DNA of 64,000 nucleotides from Chloroflexota bacterium (GTDB lineage: Bacteria > Chloroflexota > Dehalococcoidia > Bin125), in the NCBI GenBank assembly GCA_028874365.1, contig JAPPJZ010000074.1, forward strand, positions 17,810 to 81,809. Direction: 5' to 3'. The notes under the pieces are model-generated. The model ran no database searches. It saw nothing but the letters and a program-made list of their open reading frames with translations, and was not told the origin of the DNA. A program made the translations under genes and the position numbers. Shown piece by piece: positions 63,724-64,000 of the stretch. Position 1 is the first letter of the stretch. Every line of letters begins with the position of its first letter.

Positions 63724-63749
63724 CATCGCAGATCGCGGCGGGCTAATAT
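63720..63749 (+). promoter_or_regulatory. Strong sigma-70-type promoter of the rRNA operon
   Basis: TTGACA (63720-63725) and TAATAT (63744-63749) with an 18-base spacer, 208 bases before the 16S start. The first -35 bases overlap the tilS stop codon. It is the best match to the sigma-70 consensus that I see in the window. A GC-rich start-site region follows (GACGTCTGCG). Confidence 0.75.
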
Positions 63750-63811
63750 TGACGTCTGCGCAAATGCAGGGCGCATCGGTCGAGAGCAAGACGAGCGCCT
63801 CGCACGAGCCA

Positions 63812-63825
63812 GGCCTTAACAATTG
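63812..63825 (+). promoter_or_regulatory. boxA-like antitermination element in the rRNA leader
   Basis: GGCCTTAACAATTG resembles the rrn boxA GCTCTTTAACAATT, placed 130 bases before the 16S start in the transcribed leader, where NusB-NusE would load on the RNA. Confidence 0.4.
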
Positions 63826-63956
63826 GAGAGCGGAAGTCCAGTGTGCTTGGGGAGCCCCCCAAGTCCGGAATCGCGGCCGTCTCGATGCCTTTGGGCAGCG
63901 GGAGGGTGGCGATGTCCGAACAATCTCTACCTTTGCAGCCGAGATGATCGGCTGAT

Positions 63957-64000
63957 CCAATGGAGAGTTTGATCCTGGCTCAGGATAAACGCTGGCGGCG
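63957..64000 (+). rRNA. 16S ribosomal RNA, first 44 bases
   Basis: AGAGTTTGATCCTGGCTCAG (universal 27F site, 63964-63983) followed by GATAAACGCTGGCGGCG, then the window ends. Start is set by alignment to E. coli position 1. GATAAACG (rather than the common GACGAACG or ATTGAACG) occurs in several Chloroflexota groups. Confidence 0.97.

Overview
The window is about 64 kb of high-GC bacterial chromosome. It ends in the first 44 bases of a 16S rRNA gene. Core genes are present (ffh, rpsP, khpA, rimM, enolase, GAPDH, uvrC, tilS, a DivIC-like protein and six tRNAs). So are split-subunit methylmalonyl-CoA mutase with its epimerase and MeaB chaperone, the coproporphyrin-type haem genes cpfC and chdC, an HTTM protein, a DUF2344 protein and a 16S start reading GATAAACGCTGGCGGCG. 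Together these fit an uncultured Chloroflexota-like lineage. That placement is inference; no tree could be run.

Layout. 1-1.5 kb: decayed genes (ThuA fragment, MFS fragment, frameshifted methyltransferase). 1.7-4.8 kb: haem uptake lipoprotein, ferrochelatase and a ChdC/HemQ gene broken by one in-frame TAA. 5-10.2 kb: iron-type operon (imelysin, di-haem DUF1111 oxidase, second imelysin, HTTM protein). 10.6-16.7 kb: secreted protein of unknown function, a one-protein two-component system (GAF-PAS-HisKA-HATPase-REC-winged helix), and a dimethylformamidase-like pair. 16.9-27 kb: a sterol biosynthesis locus. 27-36.6 kb: enolase-superfamily enzyme, haem/iron permease, FAD oxidoreductase, second Rieske oxygenase, GPP34-cytochrome P450 fusion, RND/MMPL lipid exporter. 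36.7-49.8 kb: housekeeping and hypothetical genes with REP-like repeats. 50.2-52.8 kb: tRNAs, AlgH and a TlpA-like thioredoxin. 52.8-61 kb: the methylmalonyl-CoA module. 61-64 kb: phosphatase, DivIC-like protein, tilS, rrn promoter, 16S.

The main result is the sterol locus. A five-gene minus-strand operon encodes, in order, an SdmB-like dehydrogenase, an SdmA-like Rieske oxygenase, an ERG24-type sterol reductase, CYP51, and a single 1118-residue protein that fuses squalene monooxygenase to oxidosqualene cyclase. The cyclase carries the oxidosqualene motif DCTAE, not the squalene-hopene motif DxDD. A C-24 sterol methyltransferase faces the operon, and a polytopic protein with EBP (C8-C7 isomerase)-like C-terminal residues is divergent from it. 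The nearby DAF36/KshA-like Rieske oxygenase, GPP34(GOLPH3)-P450 fusion and MMPL transporter are candidates for tailoring and export. Together the genes predict squalene -> oxidosqualene -> cyclised sterol -> C14 and C4 demethylation -> C24 alkylation. No squalene synthase lies in the window. The haem uptake and haem synthesis genes upstream would supply the P450s, but that functional link is inference.
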